Shown piece after piece: positions 18,048 through 27,822 of a stretch of DNA of 64,000 nt; the stretch's first letter is position 1; the number at the start of each line of letters is the position of its first letter. The stretch lies in NCBI RefSeq assembly GCF_014654615.1, contig NZ_BNBB01000028.1:1-64000 (forward strand). Reading direction: 5' to 3'. This stretch comes from Streptosporangium violaceochromogenes. Lineage in GTDB: Bacteria > Actinomycetota > Actinomycetes > Streptosporangiales > Streptosporangiaceae. The notes under the pieces are model-generated. The model did no database searches. It saw only the letters and a list, made by a program, of their open reading frames with translations, and was not told the origin of the DNA. Both the position numbers and the translations under genes were made by a program.

Positions 18048-20696
18048 TCAGGCCTTGGCCTTGGCCTTGGTGGCGGAGCGCTTCTTGGGGGCCGGGCCGC
18101 GGGCCCGGCGGTCGGCCAGCAGCTCGGCGGCACGCTCGGTGGTGATCTGCTCGACCTCGTCACCCTTGCGCAGCGAGGCGTTGGTCTCACCGTCGGTGAC
18201 GTACGGGCCGAAACGACCCTCCTTGACCACGATCGGCTTGCCGGAGACGGGGTCGGCCCCGAGCTCCCGCAGCGGGGGCGCCGCGGCGGCCCGCCGGCCA
18301 CGGGCCTTGGGCTGGGCGAACAGCTCCCTGGCCTGCTCCAGCGTGACCGTGAACATCTCCTCCTCCGACGCCAGCGAGCGCGAGTCGGTGCCCTTCTTCA
18401 CGTAGGGGCCGAACCTGCCGTTCTGCGCCGTGACCTCCTGGCCGTCGATCTCCCCGAGCGTCCTGGGCAGCGACAGCAGCTTCAGCGCGTCCTCCAGGAC
18501 GACGGTGTCCAGGGTCATCGACTTCAGCAGCGAGCTGGTGCGGGGCTTGGGGGCGTCGGCCTTCCTGGTCTTCCTCTTCCCCTCCGCGGGCGGCTCCTCG
18601 GGAAGGATCTCGGTGACATACGGGCCGTAGCGGCCGTCCTTGGCCACGATCAGGTTGCCGGTGACCGGGTCCTTGCCCAGCTCGCGGTCGCCCGTGGGGC
18701 GGGAGAACAGCTCCTCGGCCATCTCGGCGGTGAGCTCGTCGGGCGCCAGGTCCTCGGGCACGTTCACCCGGGCGCCGTTCCGGTCCAGGTAGGGGCCGTA
18801 ACGACCTACCCGGATCATGATGTCGGTGCCCCGGATCGCGAAGGAGCTGATCTCCTTGGCGTCGATCTCACCGAGGTCGGTGACCAGTTCCTTCAGGCCC
18901 TCGTCGCCCTTCTCCCCGAAGTAGAAGCGGCGCAGCTCCGGCACCCGCTCGGCCCGGTCGTTGGCGATGTCGTCGAGAACCTTCTCCATCTCGGCCGTGA
19001 AGTCGTAGTCGACCAGGTGGCCGAAGTGCCGCTCCAGCAGGTTGACCACCGCGAACGCCAGGAAGGACGGCACCAGCGCCGTGCCCTTCTTGAACACGTA
19101 CCCCCGGTCGAGGATCGTTCCGATGATCGAGGCATAGGTCGAGGGGCGGCCGATCTCCCGGTCTTCCAGTTCCTTGATCAGCGACGCCTCGGTGTAGCGC
19201 GCGGGCGGCTTGGTGGCGTGGGCCAGGACATTGAGCTCGGCGGCGGTGAGGCGGTCGCCCTCGGCCAGGGTGGGCAGGCGCTTTTCGGAGTCGTCCCGGT
19301 CGGTGGACGGGTCGTCGGCGCCCTCGACGTAGGCCTTGAGGAAGCCGTGGAAGGTGATGGTGCGGCCGGTGGCGGAGAACTCCACCCGCTCCCCCGCGGA
19401 GGACGTGCCGGCCACCTTGACGCCGACCGACTCGCCGACCGCGTCCTTCATCTGGGAGGAGACCGTCCGCTGCCAGATCAGCTCGTACAGGCGGAACATG
19501 TCGCCGGTCAGCCCGGTCTCGCCGGGGGTGCGGAACTCCTCGCCCGACGGGCGGATCGCCTCGTGCGCCTCCTGGGCGTTCTTCACCTTGCTCGCGTAGG
19601 CGCGCGGCCTGTCCGGCACGTACGCCGCGCCGTACAGCCGGATGGCCTGGCTGCGGGCGGCGGCGACGGCGGTCTCCGACAGGGTGGTGCTGTCGGTCCG
19701 CATGTAGGTGATGAAGCCGTTCTCGTACAGGCGCTGGGCGACCTGCATGGTGGACTTCGCCGAGAAGCCGAGTTTGCGGCTGGCCTCCTGCTGCAGGGTG
19801 GTCGTCCGGAAGGGCGCGTACGGCTTGCGGGTGTACGGCTTGCGCTCGACCGAGGCGACCGCGTAGGTCGTGTCCGCCAGACGGCCGGCCAGTGCCCGCG
19901 CGGCCTGCTCGTCGAGGTGGAGCACCCCGGCGCTCTTGAGCCTGCCGTCGCTCGCGAAGTCACGGCCCTGCGCGACGCGCCTGCCGTCCACACCGGTCAG
20001 CGCGGCGGTGAACTCGTGCGGGGTCTCGCCACGGCCGGTGTCGAACAACGCCTGAAGGTCCCAGTAGCTCGCGCTGGTGAACCCCAGGCGCTCGCGCTCA
20101 CGCTCCACGACCAGCCGGGTCGCCACCGACTGCACCCGTCCGGCGGACAGGCGGGGCTTGACCTTCTTCCACAGGACGGGGCTGACCTCGTAGCCGTACA
20201 GGCGGTCGAGGATGCGGCGGGTCTCCTGGGCGTCGACCAGACGCAGGTTCAGGGCGCGCGGGTTGGCCACCGCCTCCCGGATCGCCCGGGGGGTGATCTC
20301 GTGGAAGACCATGCGGTGGACCGGCACCTTGGGGTTGAGCACCTCGCGCAGGTGCCAGGCGATCGCCTCGCCCTCCCGGTCCTCGTCGGTGGCGAGATAG
20401 AGCTCGTCGGCGTTCTTCAGGAGCTGCCTGAGCTTGCTGACCTGCGCCTTCTTGTCGGAGTTGACGACATAGAGCGGCTCGAACTCGTGATCCACGTTGA
20501 CACCCAGGCGGGCCCAGGGCTCGCCCTTGTACTTCTCCGGGATGTCGTCGGCCTTCTCGGGGAGGTCGCGAATATGCCCGATGCTGGACTCCACGACGTA
20601 GCCGCGGCCAAGGTACCCGGCGATGGTCTTGGCCTTGGAGGGCGACTCGACGATCACCAGGCGGGTTCCGCCGGCGTTGCCGTTCTTGGCTGGCAC
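18048..20696 (-). CDS. topA: DNA topoisomerase I
   Basis: 882 residues. The TOPRIM domain starts RLVIVESPSKAKTIAGYLG and carries the acidic triad in LATDEDREGEAIAWHL. The active-site Tyr is in NGFITYMRTDSTTL. As usual in actinobacteria the C-terminus has no zinc fingers; instead there are TopA_C repeats (NGRFGPYVKKGTDSRSL, EGRFGPYVTDGETNASL) and a Lys/Ala-rich tail (KKRSATKAKAKA). It relaxes negative supercoils. The GTG at 20696 has AGGAAG five bases upstream. Confidence 0.96.
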   Translation of the reverse strand: MPAKNGNAGGTRLVIVESPSKAKTIAGYLGRGYVVESSIGHIRDLPEKADDIPEKYKGEPWARLGVNVDHEFEPLYVVNSDKKAQVSKLRQLLKNADELYLATDEDREGEAIAWHLREVLNPKVPVHRMVFHEITPRAIREAVANPRALNLRLVDAQETRRILDRLYGYEVSPVLWKKVKPRLSAGRVQSVATRLVVERERERLGFTSASYWDLQALFDTGRGETPHEFTAALTGVDGRRVAQGRDFASDGRLKSAGVLHLDEQAARALAGRLADTTYAVASVERKPYTRKPYAPFRTTTLQQEASRKLGFSAKSTMQVAQRLYENGFITYMRTDSTTLSETAVAAARSQAIRLYGAAYVPDRPRAYASKVKNAQEAHEAIRPSGEEFRTPGETGLTGDMFRLYELIWQRTVSSQMKDAVGESVGVKVAGTSSAGERVEFSATGRTITFHGFLKAYVEGADDPSTDRDDSEKRLPTLAEGDRLTAAELNVLAHATKPPARYTEASLIKELEDREIGRPSTYASIIGTILDRGYVFKKGTALVPSFLAFAVVNLLERHFGHLVDYDFTAEMEKVLDDIANDRAERVPELRRFYFGEKGDEGLKELVTDLGEIDAKEISSFAIRGTDIMIRVGRYGPYLDRNGARVNVPEDLAPDELTAEMAEELFSRPTGDRELGKDPVTGNLIVAKDGRYGPYVTEILPEEPPAEGKRKTRKADAPKPRTSSLLKSMTLDTVVLEDALKLLSLPRTLGEIDGQEVTAQNGRFGPYVKKGTDSRSLASEEEMFTVTLEQARELFAQPKARGRRAAAAPPLRELGADPVSGKPIVVKEGRFGPYVTDGETNASLRKGDEVEQITTERAAELLADRRARGPAPKKRSATKAKAKA

Positions 20697-20853
20697 GCTG
20701 CTTCCTACCTCGCTGTTCGCATTCGTTCCCCGTTTACTTCCCCTCGGGTTACCCGATCCGGACCGGGCACACTCCCAAGTAAAGCCGCAAGGACGCACAA
20801 TAAAGCCCTATGAGAGCCGACGTTCCCGAGCCCACCTTCGGAGACTAATCGCT

Positions 20854-21039
20854 GTGGTCGACTACTCCTACTTGGTTCTCCATCTTCCGCGTGGCACCTC
20901 CAGGGACGCCGCCCGGCAGATACTGACCGAACACGCAGAATACGGTGCCTGGGAGCTCGACCGTCTGCGACTGTATCCCGACGGCCGCCGGGACGTCCGG
21001 CTGCGTCGCAAGATCATACGTGTGACCAGGACATTGTGA
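20854..21039 (+). CDS. Small DUF5703-like protein
   Basis: 61 residues, beginning VVDYSYLVLHLPRGTSRDAARQ and ending in a very basic tail (RRDVRLRRKIIRVTRTL). It closely resembles small actinomycete proteins filed under DUF5703, about 60 residues with no known function. The GTG start has GGAG 10 bases upstream. It is divergent from topA and followed by two strong hairpins, so it is a separate short transcript. Confidence 0.75.
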   Translation: MVDYSYLVLHLPRGTSRDAARQILTEHAEYGAWELDRLRLYPDGRRDVRLRRKIIRVTRTL

Positions 21040-21050
21040 CCCCGGACATG

Positions 21051-21092
21051 GCTTTGCCCGCCCCGGGCCGCGCCCCCGGAAGCGGGCAAAGC
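21051..21092. terminator. Stem-loop after the DUF5703-like gene
   Basis: GCTTTGCCCGC (21051-21061) pairs with GCGGGCAAAGC (21082-21092), with a 20-base loop. It starts 12 bp after the stop. Confidence 0.65.
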
Positions 21093-21114
21093 TCTTCCGC
21101 CCCGCCGGGTGGGT

Positions 21115-21144
21115 GAGGGCCGCGGTCCGAAGACCGCGGCCCTC
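21115..21144. terminator. 13-bp perfect stem with CGAA tetraloop
   Basis: GAGGGCCGCGGTC (21115-21127) and its exact complement (21132-21144) flank CGAA. It probably backs up the previous stem-loop and insulates the convergent chaplin-like gene. Confidence 0.75.
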
Positions 21145-21253
21145 CTCCTCCACGGGCGGGGCGTCTATGCGTCCCCTCCGGAAGGTCGGGGGAGACATGG
21201 CTGGTTAGTGACCAACGTCTTACCTGTCGGTCAACCGAATCGGCTCCTGGCCG

Positions 21254-21319
21254 GGCCGATCACCGCTTGGCCGGACGGATCAGCTCCTGAACAGGCCGAT
21301 CACCGCTTGGCCGGACGGA
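21254..21319. repeat. 26-bp direct repeat spanning the chaplin-like gene's 3' end
   Basis: The 26 bases at 21294-21319, which include the stop and last codons of the chaplin-like gene, are repeated at 21254-21279. This is a duplicated gene end left behind after the stop. Confidence 0.8.
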
Positions 21320-23129
21320 GACGGCGGGTGACCGCGAAGAGCGTGGCGGAGGCGGCGGCCAGACCGCCGAGCACCAGGGCGAGCAGCGAGCCGGTGTTCA
21401 TCCCCGTCACCCCGATCGGCTGAGCGGCGCTCATCAGCCCGGCACCCGTCAGACCGAGGTCGCGGACGGGCAGGGCGTCACCGGCCGAGGTGGAGGAGAT
21501 CAGGTCGGTCGCGGGGGCCAGGGCGGAGTTCCCCTTGGCCGTGCGGGCCGGGCCCTGGCCGGCCATCGGGGCCTTGCCCCCGCGGCCGGGGGTGACGGGC
21601 AGGGCGGGAACCTCCGGCAGGCCGGCCACGTCACGCGCCTCCTTGACCACCGCCAGGGCGGGGACACCGGAGCGGCCCGCCGGCCGGGGCAGGTCACCGG
21701 CCTCCTTGCCGGCCGGGGCCTCGGGCAGGGCGGGCACGAGACCGCTGGTCCTGTGCTTGGTCGGCGCCGCGGCCCAGCGGCGCCCGCCGGTGACCGGAGC
21801 GCCGGCGTGGGAGCCGCCGAGGCAGCCCGCGGCGGCGTCGCCCAGGACGGCGACGGCGTTGCCGCAGACGTTCACCGGCGCGGTGACCGGCGCCACCACC
21901 TGGTTACCGCCCAGCACCGAACCACGGCCGGAGGTGGTGTTGCCACCGGCGCCGGAGCCCGGGCCGCCGCCGTTCACGACGGACGCCCCGCCCTTGCACC
22001 CGGCGAAGGCCCCCCCGAAGAGGGCGACGGCGTTGCCGCAGACGTTCACCGGCGCGGTGACCGGCGCCACCACCTGGTTACCGCCCAGCACCGAACCACG
22101 GCCGGAGGTGGTGTTGCCGCCCGCGCCGGAGCCGGAACGGGGGGTGACGACGGACGGGTGCCCCGCGCACGCCGCGTCGGCGTTGCCGACCGCGTTGCCG
22201 CAGGCGTTGACGGGCGCGACGATCGGCGCGATCACCTGGTTGCCGCTGCCGGCGGCGAAACGGCCGTCGGTGTCGTTGCCGCCCGAGCCGGGACGGACGC
22301 CCCGCCACCAGCCGGAGTGGGAGCCGGAGCCGGGACGGCTGTGGTAGCCGGGACGGCGGGGCCTTCCGGGCCGGTCCGTCACCTCGGCACCGCCCTTGCA
22401 GCCCGAGAACGCCCCCCCGGCGACCGCGGCCGAGTTTCCGCAGACGTTCACCGGCGCGGTGATCGGCGCCACCACCTGGTTACCGCCCAGCACCGACCAC
22501 CGGCCGGAGGTGGTGTTGCCACCGGCCCCGCGGCCACGCCCCGGGCCACCGGTCGAGCCGCTGACCGAGGCGCCTCCCTGGCAGGCCGCCTCCGAGCCGC
22601 CGAGCAGCGCCACCGAGTTTCCGCAGGCGTTGACCGGCGCCGTGATGGGAGCCGTGATCTGGTTGCCGCCCAGGACGCTGTGCTCCCCGCTCGTACGGTT
22701 GCCACCGGCCCCGCGACCACCCCCCGAACCGCTGACCGAGGCACCGCCCCGGCAGGCCGCCCTCGAACCGCCGAGCAGCGCCACCGCGTTGCCGCAGGCG
22801 TTGATCGGCGCGGTGATCGGCGCGGTGACCTGGTTGCCGCCCAGCACCGAACCACGGCCGGAGGTCGTGCCGGGGCCGTCCGAGGCGGCGCCGGAGGTGC
22901 CGGAGGCGTCGGCGGAGGCGCCTCCCCGGGAGGCCGCGCTCGCCCCGCCCGCGACGGCGGCGGCGTTGCCGCTGATGTCGATCGGCAGGGTGATCGGCGC
23001 GACCACCTGGTTGCCCCCCAGCACCGAGAAGTCGCCGGAGGTGTCGGCCAGGGCCGTGCCGTTGCCCAGGGTCATGACGCCCAGCGCGAGCAGTGCCGCG
23101 GGGGCCGTGCCCTTAACCCATGTACGCAT
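21300..23129 (-). CDS. Long multi-module chaplin-like surface protein
   Basis: 609 residues. Signal peptide (about 1-28, ending NGTALA), then seven chaplin-like modules of the form SVLGGNQVVAPVTAPVNVCGN followed by a second Cys. Six of the seven carry the paired cysteines; the first has none. Gly/Ser-rich linkers separate them. The C-terminus is a probable membrane anchor (LLALVLGGLAAASATLFAV) with a basic RRLRPAKR tail and no clear LPxTG/LAxTG motif. Chaplins coat aerial hyphae as amyloid-like surface films; a seven-module version would be a cell-attached scaffold. AAGGAG precedes the ATG. Modules 6 and 7 are almost identical in DNA, a recent duplication. Confidence 0.85.
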   Translation of the reverse strand: MRTWVKGTAPAALLALGVMTLGNGTALADTSGDFSVLGGNQVVAPITLPIDISGNAAAVAGGASAASRGGASADASGTSGAASDGPGTTSGRGSVLGGNQVTAPITAPINACGNAVALLGGSRAACRGGASVSGSGGGRGAGGNRTSGEHSVLGGNQITAPITAPVNACGNSVALLGGSEAACQGGASVSGSTGGPGRGRGAGGNTTSGRWSVLGGNQVVAPITAPVNVCGNSAAVAGGAFSGCKGGAEVTDRPGRPRRPGYHSRPGSGSHSGWWRGVRPGSGGNDTDGRFAAGSGNQVIAPIVAPVNACGNAVGNADAACAGHPSVVTPRSGSGAGGNTTSGRGSVLGGNQVVAPVTAPVNVCGNAVALFGGAFAGCKGGASVVNGGGPGSGAGGNTTSGRGSVLGGNQVVAPVTAPVNVCGNAVAVLGDAAAGCLGGSHAGAPVTGGRRWAAAPTKHRTSGLVPALPEAPAGKEAGDLPRPAGRSGVPALAVVKEARDVAGLPEVPALPVTPGRGGKAPMAGQGPARTAKGNSALAPATDLISSTSAGDALPVRDLGLTGAGLMSAAQPIGVTGMNTGSLLALVLGGLAAASATLFAVTRRLRPAKR

Positions 23130-23413
23130 GATGTAGCTCCTTGCGGTTCTTGAAAAGGGGATGCCTGACGTCTCGTGCGCGGCGTGAGGTCACGCGGGCC
23201 CCTGGTCGGCCCCGCGCGCAGCGGAAGCCCCCGGCGCCGGCACGAGGAGATGAAGAGAGATGGAACGAGAAGGTGGAAACCTCCCCTGGCCCGTTGACGG
23301 AGCGGCTCCCCCGCGTGGAAGGCCCGTGGAAAGCCCACGGAAGAAGGGGAAGGGCGCGCTCCGCGACCGGCGGACTCGGCCGGAGGGCACGAGGCCGGTC
23401 GGGGTGAGACGGG

Positions 23414-24052
23414 TCAGTCAGGTGAGATAGAAGGGTCATCCGCCGCTGTGCGGACGACAGGGGGAAGCACGCACGCCATCGGAGCGCGCTGTGCCATGGG
23501 ACGCGGGTCGTAGACGAACCGCGTGACGTCCGCCGCCCCCGGCCCCGAGAGGCCGGGACCGCCGCCGCCCTGCGGTACGAACCCGTTGGCGCCGGAATCA
23601 TGGCCGACGTTCGAGGGCGCCGGGAGTGTCGGCGTCGACTGGCTGGTGAGCCCGTCCACGCTTCGCCCGGCCATGGCCTCGGCGTTGGGTGTCGTCGAGA
23701 GCCGGTCGCCGCCCGCGGGGAAGACATCGGCCCGCGTGACCGCCCCGGAGGCGGCCGGACCGGGAACGGGAAGACCGTCCGCCCCCGCCGCCGCGGTGGT
23801 GTCCGCGGCCGCCGGAGCGGTGCCGGGAAGCCCGAAGGCGACGGCGAGCAGCCAGCCCGCGGCCAGCAGGACGCAGGCCCCGAGGAGCCGGCCGACGGCC
23901 CACCGGACGCCGGCCGCGAATCGCGCCATCCGGCCGGACCGGGCGGGAAAGGTGTCGTCGGCGTTGCCGGCGTCGGCGACGCGGACCGTCACGGGCACGT
24001 GCCGAGCAGCGGGCGAAGACGCCTCCCGCTGCCCCTGCGGCGCGTATGCCAC
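23414..24052 (-). CDS. Hypothetical membrane-anchored extracellular protein
   Basis: 212 residues from the GTG at 24052 (GGGAGG just upstream). A cytoplasmic N-terminus of about 40 residues is followed by one membrane helix (GRLLGACVLLAAGWLLAVAFG). The rest is an extracellular Ala/Gly/Pro-rich tail with no recognisable fold (for example LSTTPNAEAMAGRSVDGL). It lies upstream of the chaplin-like gene on the same strand, with a 284-bp gap that shows no other gene. It could be a companion surface protein; function unknown. Confidence 0.65.
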   Translation of the reverse strand: MAYAPQGQREASSPAARHVPVTVRVADAGNADDTFPARSGRMARFAAGVRWAVGRLLGACVLLAAGWLLAVAFGLPGTAPAAADTTAAAGADGLPVPGPAASGAVTRADVFPAGGDRLSTTPNAEAMAGRSVDGLTSQSTPTLPAPSNVGHDSGANGFVPQGGGGPGLSGPGAADVTRFVYDPRPMAQRAPMACVLPPVVRTAADDPSISPD

Positions 24053-24163
24053 GTGACCTCCCGGAATTTTTGGCCGGGCCCGCCCAGGCGGAGCCCAATC
24101 CCCCAACGGAGAGTCACGGTATCACTACGTGAAGTGAATGGGATGGATTTCCGAAAGAACCCC

Positions 24164-25471
24164 TCAGCATCCGTCAAGGAAGCGGTCAAGCACCCGGACC
24201 CCGAACCGGAGCGAATCAACCGGCACCCGCTCGTCCACCCCATGAAACATCCCGGAGAAGTCCAGGTCCGCCGGCAGCCGGAGCGGCGCGAACCCGAACC
24301 CGCGCAGGCCCAGCACGCTGAACGCCTTCAGGTCCGTCCCCCCCGACAGCGTGTACGGCACGGCCAGCGCGCCCGGGTCCTCGGCGAGGAGCGCCTCGGT
24401 CACCGCCCGCGCCAGCGACCCGTCGAACCCGGTCTCCATGGCGACGTCGTGATAGATGAACTCCCTGGTCACGTTGGGCCCGAGCAACTCGTCGAGGGTC
24501 TGGAGGAACTCCTCCTCGTATCCGGGCAGGAAGCGGCCGTCCACGTACGCGGTCGCGGTCTGCGGGATCACGTTGGCCTTGTAGCCGGCCTCCAGCATCG
24601 TGGGGTTGGCGGTGTTGCGCAGGGTGGCGCCGATCATGCGGGCCAGCGGGCCCAGCTTGGCCACGGTCGCCTCGGGGTCGTCGGGGTCGAATTCGAGCCC
24701 CAGCGCCCGGGAGGTCTCGGTGAGGAAGGTTTCGACCGTCCGCGTCAGCCGTACCGGCCACTCGTGACGCCCGACGCGGCCGACCGCCTCGGCCAGCTCG
24801 GTCACGGCGTTCTCGGCGTTGAGCATGGAGCCGTGCCCGGCGCGGCCGGTGGCGGTGAGGCGCATCCAGGCGATGCCCTTCTCGGCGGCCTCGATGAGGT
24901 AGAGCCGGCGCGCGCCGTCGAGGGTCACACTGAACCCGCCCACCTCACCGATCGCCTCCGTGCACCCGTCGAACAGATCCTTGTGCTCGGCGGCCAGCCA
25001 GTGCGCGCCGTACCTGCCGCCGGCCTCCTCGTCGGCGGTGAACGCCAGCACCACGTCCCGGGGCGGGCGGCGCCCCTCGGAGAGCCGCTGCCGGACGACC
25101 GCCAGGATCATCGCGTCCATGTTCTTCATGTCGACCGCGCCGCGCCCCCAGACGCAGCCGTCGGCGACCTCTCCGCTGAGCGGGTGCACGGTCCAGTCCG
25201 CGGCGTCGAAGGGGACGACGTCGAGGTGCCCGTGAAGGAGCAGGGCCTCCCGGGAGGGGTCGGTGCCCTCGACGCGGACGACCACGTTGGCCCTGCGGCT
25301 GTCCGACTCCAGGATCAGCGGCTCCAGCCCGACCTCGGCCAGCCTCCCGGCCACGTACTCGGCGGCGGCCCTCTCTCCGGGACCGGTGTTGTCACCGGCG
25401 TTGGTCGAGTCGATCCGGATCAGGTCACGGCAGAGCTCCGCGACCTCGTCCTCACCGTTGAGCCTGGTCAT
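24164..25471 (-). CDS. M20-family metallopeptidase / deacylase
   Basis: 435 residues. M20/ArgE/DapE fold: HGHLDVVPF (metal His), WGRGAVDMKN (bridging Asp), TADEEAGG (catalytic Glu pair), and a lid domain in the middle (AGHGSMLNAENAV). It would hydrolyse an N-acyl amino acid or dipeptide; substrate not deducible. No membrane or signal segment, so cytoplasmic. The gene stands alone; its 5' side faces tRNA-Leu across about 180 bp without another gene. Confidence 0.9.
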   Translation of the reverse strand: MTRLNGEDEVAELCRDLIRIDSTNAGDNTGPGERAAAEYVAGRLAEVGLEPLILESDSRRANVVVRVEGTDPSREALLLHGHLDVVPFDAADWTVHPLSGEVADGCVWGRGAVDMKNMDAMILAVVRQRLSEGRRPPRDVVLAFTADEEAGGRYGAHWLAAEHKDLFDGCTEAIGEVGGFSVTLDGARRLYLIEAAEKGIAWMRLTATGRAGHGSMLNAENAVTELAEAVGRVGRHEWPVRLTRTVETFLTETSRALGLEFDPDDPEATVAKLGPLARMIGATLRNTANPTMLEAGYKANVIPQTATAYVDGRFLPGYEEEFLQTLDELLGPNVTREFIYHDVAMETGFDGSLARAVTEALLAEDPGALAVPYTLSGGTDLKAFSVLGLRGFGFAPLRLPADLDFSGMFHGVDERVPVDSLRFGVRVLDRFLDGC

Positions 25472-25591
25472 GGCAACTCCTTAGACGTCGGTACGGTGCG
25501 GGGATCACCTACGGTTTACCCCTCCCATCCTGCCGCCGGCCACCTCCGTGGGCACTCCCTGGCCCGGCACGCCCATCGATATGACGCACGC

Positions 25592-26820
25592 TCAAGAGTT
25601 TGCTAACCTGAGTCCGCCGACGCGGGATGACGGTCCCGCGTGCAGGCACCACGTCCGGGTGGCGGAATAGGCAGACGCGCTAGCTTGAGGTGCTAGTGCC
25701 CTTTGCGGGGCATGGGGGTTCAAGTCCCCCCTCGGACACACTTTCGTACATGATCGCCTGAGCTCAGCTTGGGCGATCACTGCGTTACGGGCCGGTTCGT
25801 AGGTCAGGCACAGGCCGAGCTGGCCGTACACCTCAGCTTTGTCCTTGGGATCCGCATCACGGAGTGCCCTGCGCATGTCTCCGATCGCAATCATCATCTC
25901 GGCGATCTCCTCCTCGGTGAGTCGTTTCGGAATCGTGCTGGTCAGCTTGTCCAGGCGCATCTGCTCGACTTTCCGCTTGGCCTCCGTCTCGGCGATCCAC
26001 CCGGCGACCACGGCAGGGTCGCTTCCCGCGTCGACGAGGGCCCGGTAGGAGATCAGCTTGCGCTCGCACTCGGCCACCGCCTCGCGGACGATTTCGAGTT
26101 CCGCCAGACGATGGTCGTCAGCGAGTTGAGCATCGGACATCGCCCGGATCGTGTCCGGCAGGCGCCCGGGATCGAAGATTTTCGTCAGCCAGCCATCCAG
26201 CGGCTCGACGATCAACTCCTCCCGGACGTAGACGGAACGCGGGTGAGCGATCTGGTTGACCTGCGCGTACTCCCGCGGAAAGACGCAGCGGTAGTGCGGC
26301 TTGCCGTTGTTCCAGCTGCCCTGCATCCGCCGCCCGCAGACGCCGCAGAAGAGCAGCCCGCGGAAGACGTACGGGCGGGGAGTCCGGCGAGGCTTGCGTC
26401 CCTCCTGAACGGGTCCGGGCGCGGTCAGCAGAGCCTGGACCTGAGAGAAGGTCTCGTCGTCCACCAGCGCCTCGGGAGAGGGCTGCTGGGACCAGATCCA
26501 GCTTCCGGAGTCGTTCCAGCGGAGCTTGGTCATGTGGCCGAGGGCGACGTCGTTGACGTCGATGAGCACTTCGTCCTTACGCTGCCGGTTCCAGACCTGC
26601 CGCCCTGTGTAGCGGGGGTTGAGGAGGATCGCCCCGACAGCCACCTTCGACCAGGCGATTCCGCTGCGATGGCGGTTCCTGGCCCGGTCGTAGGCGGAGG
26701 GGCACAGAATGCCGTCGCGGGTGAGTCCTTCCGCGATGGCGAGCAGTCCCCTGCCTGCGAGGAACTCGGCGAAGATGCGCTGCACCACCGGAGCGGTGAG
26801 CGGTCTGCCCTTCCCCTCGT
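25592..26820 (-). pseudogene. Truncated large serine recombinase
   Basis: The C-terminal half of a site-specific serine recombinase remains: recombinase domain (TAPVVQRIFAEFLAGRGLLAIAEGL, RYTGRQVWNRQR), zinc ribbon (FCGVCGRRMQG ... YRC), coiled coil, and the tail AEVYGQLGLCLTYEP. The reading frame continues into the antisense of tRNA-Leu and stops at 25592. The N-terminal resolvase domain with the catalytic Ser is missing. The homology ends where the IS3-family element begins (about 26820), so the gene was broken by that insertion. It cannot catalyse recombination. Confidence 0.88.
25653..25738 (+). tRNA. tRNA-Leu (GAG anticodon)
   Basis: A class II tRNA with a long variable arm. Acceptor GTCCGGG/CTCGGAC, anticodon stem CTAGC/GCTAG with loop TTGAGGT (anticodon GAG), and T arm GGGGGTTCAAGTCCCCC. 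Its 3' end (25725-25741) is the presumed integration site of the island to the right. Confidence 0.95.
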
Positions 26821-26852
26821 AGCGTGGAGGCCGAACCGGGAGAGGTTTGGTC

Positions 26853-27215
26853 GTGGCAGCAGTCACGCGGCGGCGCTTTGATCCGGAGTTCCGGGCGGGC
26901 GTGGTGCGTATCGTGAAGGAGACCGGCAAACCCGTCGCGCAGGTGGCACGGGATCTGGGGATCAGCCCGTACACGCTGCACAACTGGGTGCAGATGGACC
27001 GGCTGGACGAGCACTACAACGGCAACGGGAGCGGAACGCTGGAGGAGTCGGAGCAGGAGGAGCTGGCCCGGCTGCGGCGGGAGAAGGCCGCGCTGGTCAA
27101 GCAGCACGCCCAGGAGAAGGCAGCCTGGGAGAAGGAACGCGAGCAACTGGAAGATGAGCGTGACGTGCTCAAGCGTTCCGTGGTCTTGTGGGTCAAAGAG
27201 GCGATGGGCCGATAA
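26853..27215 (+). CDS. IS3-family transposase OrfA
   Basis: About 120 residues. N-terminal HTH_Tnp (RRFDPEFRAGVVRIVKETGK, VARDLGISPYTLHNWV) followed by a leucine-zipper-like coiled coil (LARLRREKAALVKQHAQEKA, LEDERDVLKRSV). The GTG at 26853 has GAGAGG about 7 bases upstream; an in-frame TTG at 26847 is possible. OrfA binds the IS ends and normally fuses with OrfB by -1 frameshifting. It appears intact, but the OrfB partner is broken. Confidence 0.88.
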   Translation: MAAVTRRRFDPEFRAGVVRIVKETGKPVAQVARDLGISPYTLHNWVQMDRLDEHYNGNGSGTLEESEQEELARLRREKAALVKQHAQEKAAWEKEREQLEDERDVLKRSVVLWVKEAMGR

Positions 27216-27217
27216 GC

Positions 27218-27822
27218 GTGGCGGCCTTCATCAGCTCCCAGAAGACCGAGCACGACGTCGACCACACCGTCTCCTGCCGGGCGCTGGGCGTCTCGCAGTC
27301 CTGGTACTACAAGTGGAAGAACCGCATCGGTGACCCCGCGCCGACCGCTCGCCAGCGCCGGCGGGCCGACCTCGATGCGGAGATCACCCGTTCGTTCGAG
27401 GCCTCCGGCGGCACCTACGGCTCGCCGCGCATCACCCGTGACCTGCACGAGGCGGGCTGGCGGGTGTCGGAGAACACGGTCGCAGCCAGGATGGCCGAAC
27501 TCGGCCTGGTCGCCCGCAAGCGGCGCAAGCCGCGCTCGCTAACCCGGCAGGCAAGCGGCCGACAGCCCCGGACCTGGTGTGGCGGAGGTTTACCGCGCCC
27601 GCCGCGGACGTGCTGTGGTGCGGTGACGTGACGCAGATCGACACCGATGAGGGCAAGCTGTATCTGGCCACGGTCGAGGACCTGTTCTCCCGCCGGCTGC
27701 TCGGCTACGCCATGTCCGGGCATCACGATGCCGCGTTGACCTGCGCCTCGCTGCAGATGGCGGCGGCCACCCGGGGCGGCGACGTGGACGGGGTGATCTT
27801 CCATTCGGATCGCGGCTCGGAA
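27218..27822 (+). pseudogene. IS3-family transposase OrfB, 5' part, frameshifted
   Basis: Begins at GTG 27218 in the -1 frame to orfA. The N-terminal HTH_21 region is intact (SCRALGVSQSWYYKWKNR, SGGTYGSPRITRDLHEAGWRVS). Near 27545 the frame shifts by one, and the rve core continues in another frame (DVTQIDTDEGKLYLATVEDLFSRRLLG, then VIFHSDRGSE). It is cut at 27822 by the IS30-family insertion. The DDE core is thus separated from its third acidic residue, at 29280 onward. Non-functional. Confidence 0.88.

Noticed and set aside
17547..20813. 1088-codon open frame opposite topA
   Set aside because: Antisense of TopA; no domain pattern, composition typical of a shadow frame.
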